From: Rhodoluna sp. | GTDB taxonomy: Bacteria; Actinomycetota; Actinomycetes; Actinomycetales; Microbacteriaceae | DNA length: 5,708 bases | Direction: 5' to 3' | Assembly (NCBI GenBank): GCA_023260375.1 | Contig: JALQVK010000188.1 | Span: 1 to 5,708 of the forward strand | Shown here: piece by piece, positions 4,406 through 5,708 of the stretch | Position numbering within the stretch: the stretch's first letter is position 1 | How the letters are laid out: each line of letters opens with the position of its first letter | Program-made: the position numbers and the translations under genes | Notes under the pieces: model-generated | What the model was told of the DNA's origin: nothing | The model's input: the letters and a program-made list of their open reading frames with translations, nothing else | Databases searched by the model: none

Positions 4406-5708
4406 TTAGATCAGCGCAGAAGCCGCAGTTGCCTCATCGGCCAACCCTGCAGCCAGGTAACCCTTCATCGCCTTAGCAGCCAGGTTGCGACCCTTGACAC
4501 CACCCAAAGCAATAGCTTGCGCGTGATAACCACGAGCAGCCACCCCAACCGACAAGTCCTTGATAGCAAACAACTGCGAACAGAGCGACAAAGCCGAAGC
4601 CCCAAAACCCAACTGCGCTTGAGCCAAAGCCGACAAAGCCAAAGCAGCAGGATACCAAGGCGAGAACATCTGCAAAACGTTATCGACCACAGCCCCGGCC
4701 TCAACCGAAACCCCAGCCCAGTCGCCCTTCTTAGCCAAAAGCGAAGCTAACTTCAAACGCGACGACGACACCGCAGCATCCAAACCGCCCATGGCATAAG
4801 CATCAACAGACGCCGCAACATCGATCTCAGCATCCAGCACATTGCCCAATTCCCAGTGGCACTGCGAACGAGAAACCAGGGCATCGCCCTTTGCCTCCCA
4901 GAGCTTGTACTTAGACATAAGCGGGATAGCACGACCAAAAATCTCCAGAGCCGCATCAAAGTCAGCTAGACCCATCAACGCCTGAGCACGAAGCAGGTCA
5001 ATACGAACCTTGTGCTTTACCGATGCCCGACCAGACTCCAAACCATCCAATTCCTTTAGAGCCGCAGCAAAGTTCCCCATGCCAATTAGCGCCTTAGCGA
5101 TGCCGTAAGCAGCCTTGTTCTTCATGCGCTCGTCTTCTGTGTAAGACGAATAAGAGTGAAGCTCCCGAGCAACAGATAGAGCCGACGACGCCTCCCCAGC
5201 CGACAACAACACTGTGATCAGCTCAGCCGAAGCCAAGGTGTATGGAAACTCAAAGTCCGAAGAAACCGCGGTCTCCAAAAACTTACGCGCCTGAACCAGA
5301 TCCCCCTGCTTACGCAAGAACCGACCATACTCCGCCTGCAACATCGGCAAGCCGACCGACAGCGACTCCGAAGCCAAGTTGATCGCCAACTCAAAGTTTC
5401 GACGAACCGCAGCCACATCACCAACCTTGATGTAAGCACGAGCAGCAAAGGCCAGGTGGTCAATCTCGAGGTCAGCCCGGAACGAACGCTTCCCGGCATC
5501 AGCTCCCGCCTCGTGCGCAGCAGCGCAATCCGAATACTGCTTCAAACGGTAGTTCATTGCGCCAATCAGCTGGTAACAGAATGAAAGCCCAGTGAAGTCG
5601 TTGACCTCATCGGCCAGCTCGCGAGCGGTCTCCAGGTAGTTCAGAGCACCCAATGCATTGGCATCTTTGAAGCCAATCTTGGCAGCAGCATCAAGCAAAC
5701 CCTCAACG
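4406..5708 (-). CDS. TPR-repeat protein, N-terminus beyond the window
   Basis: At least 433 residues are encoded and the frame is open to the window edge, so the true start lies outside; a TTG at 5698 is not a credible start. The sequence is Ala/Leu-rich and wholly helical, made of about nine degenerate 34-residue tetratricopeptide-like units. The clearest, numbered from that TTG codon as residue 1, are at about 38-69 (LSFCYQLIGAMNYRLKQYS onward), 120-147 (AEYGRFLRKQGDLVQARKFL), 196-221 (AAYGIAKALIGMGNFAAALK), 234-262 and 270-300. Each shows the small-residue/aromatic spacing and a G-(D/N)-(F/L/V)-x-x-A turn. Such arrays are protein-binding scaffolds. No signal peptide, enzyme motif or DNA-binding helix-turn-helix is visible in the part present. 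The missing N-terminus could carry an ATPase or regulatory domain, as in MalT/AfsR-type regulators, but nothing here proves it. It converges on the secretion cassette with zero bases between the stop codons. Confidence 0.8.
   Translation of the reverse strand, partial: VEGLLDAAAKIGFKDANALGALNYLETARELADEVNDFTGLSFCYQLIGAMNYRLKQYSDCAAAHEAGADAGKRSFRADLEIDHLAFAARAYIKVGDVAAVRRNFELAINLASESLSVGLPMLQAEYGRFLRKQGDLVQARKFLETAVSSDFEFPYTLASAELITVLLSAGEASSALSVARELHSYSSYTEDERMKNKAAYGIAKALIGMGNFAAALKELDGLESGRASVKHKVRIDLLRAQALMGLADFDAALEIFGRAIPLMSKYKLWEAKGDALVSRSQCHWELGNVLDAEIDVAASVDAYAMGGLDAAVSSSRLKLASLLAKKGDWAGVSVEAGAVVDNVLQMFSPWYPAALALSALAQAQLGFGASALSLCSQLFAIKDLSVGVAARGYHAQAIALGGVKGRNLAAKAMKGYLAAGLADEATAASALI

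Noticed and set aside
4465..4959. Minus-strand frames overlapping the TPR gene, rich in Arg, Leu and Trp
   Set aside because: They are out-of-frame shadows of the alanine- and leucine-rich TPR coding sequence, with no motifs or start signals.
1..5708. CRISPR array, tRNA, insertion sequence or phage genes
   Set aside because: No regularly spaced repeats, cloverleaf-like segments, terminal inverted repeats or transposase/integrase motifs were seen on either strand.

Overview
The window looks like a compact, moderately GC-rich chromosomal segment from an actinobacterium. Small freshwater Microbacteriaceae of the Luna/Rhodoluna/Aquiluna type are my best guess. The L1 sequence is of actinobacterial type and gaps between genes are near zero. 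GTG and TTG starts occur, and leucine in the L1 gene is mostly CTA (8 of 12 codons), which is unusual for high-GC actinobacteria. The taxon is inferred from remembered family resemblance, not from a search.

Layout. (1) Bases 3-560 are a single open frame. It begins as the ATP-binding N-box of a sensor histidine kinase (to about 137) and continues in frame as the C-terminal two thirds of ribosomal protein L1 (rplA). This is a chimera, either an assembly artefact or a real deletion/fusion at a short repeat. (2) A strong hairpin (575-613) follows, then a complete 483-residue PLP-dependent Orn/Lys/Arg-type decarboxylase (633-2084, +). (3) A 95-residue ribbon-helix-helix, antitoxin-like regulator lies on the minus strand (2081-2368). 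It ends tail-to-tail with the decarboxylase in a shared CTAG and has a perfect 18-bp palindrome just upstream of its start; no toxin gene is adjacent. (4) Divergent from it is a three-gene plus-strand cassette (2462-4405): a 160-residue exported protein, a SipW/archaeal-type (Ser/His) signal peptidase with an unusual C-terminal extension, and a second 160-residue exported protein that is a distant paralogue of the first. (5) The stop codon of the last cassette gene abuts the stop codon of a minus-strand TPR-repeat protein (4406-5708) whose N-terminus lies outside the window.

How the genes may work together. The exported-protein/peptidase/exported-protein unit recalls, in organisation only, the Bacillus tapA-sipW-tasA locus: a dedicated signal peptidase bracketed by its probable substrates. 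The divergently placed RHH protein and its palindrome are well positioned to control themselves and possibly this cassette. It is the most promising candidate here for an undescribed surface or fibre-secretion system. The decarboxylase and the TPR protein have no visible functional link to it. No tRNA, rRNA, CRISPR, insertion sequence or phage gene was seen, and no stretch longer than about 95 bases lacks a gene.
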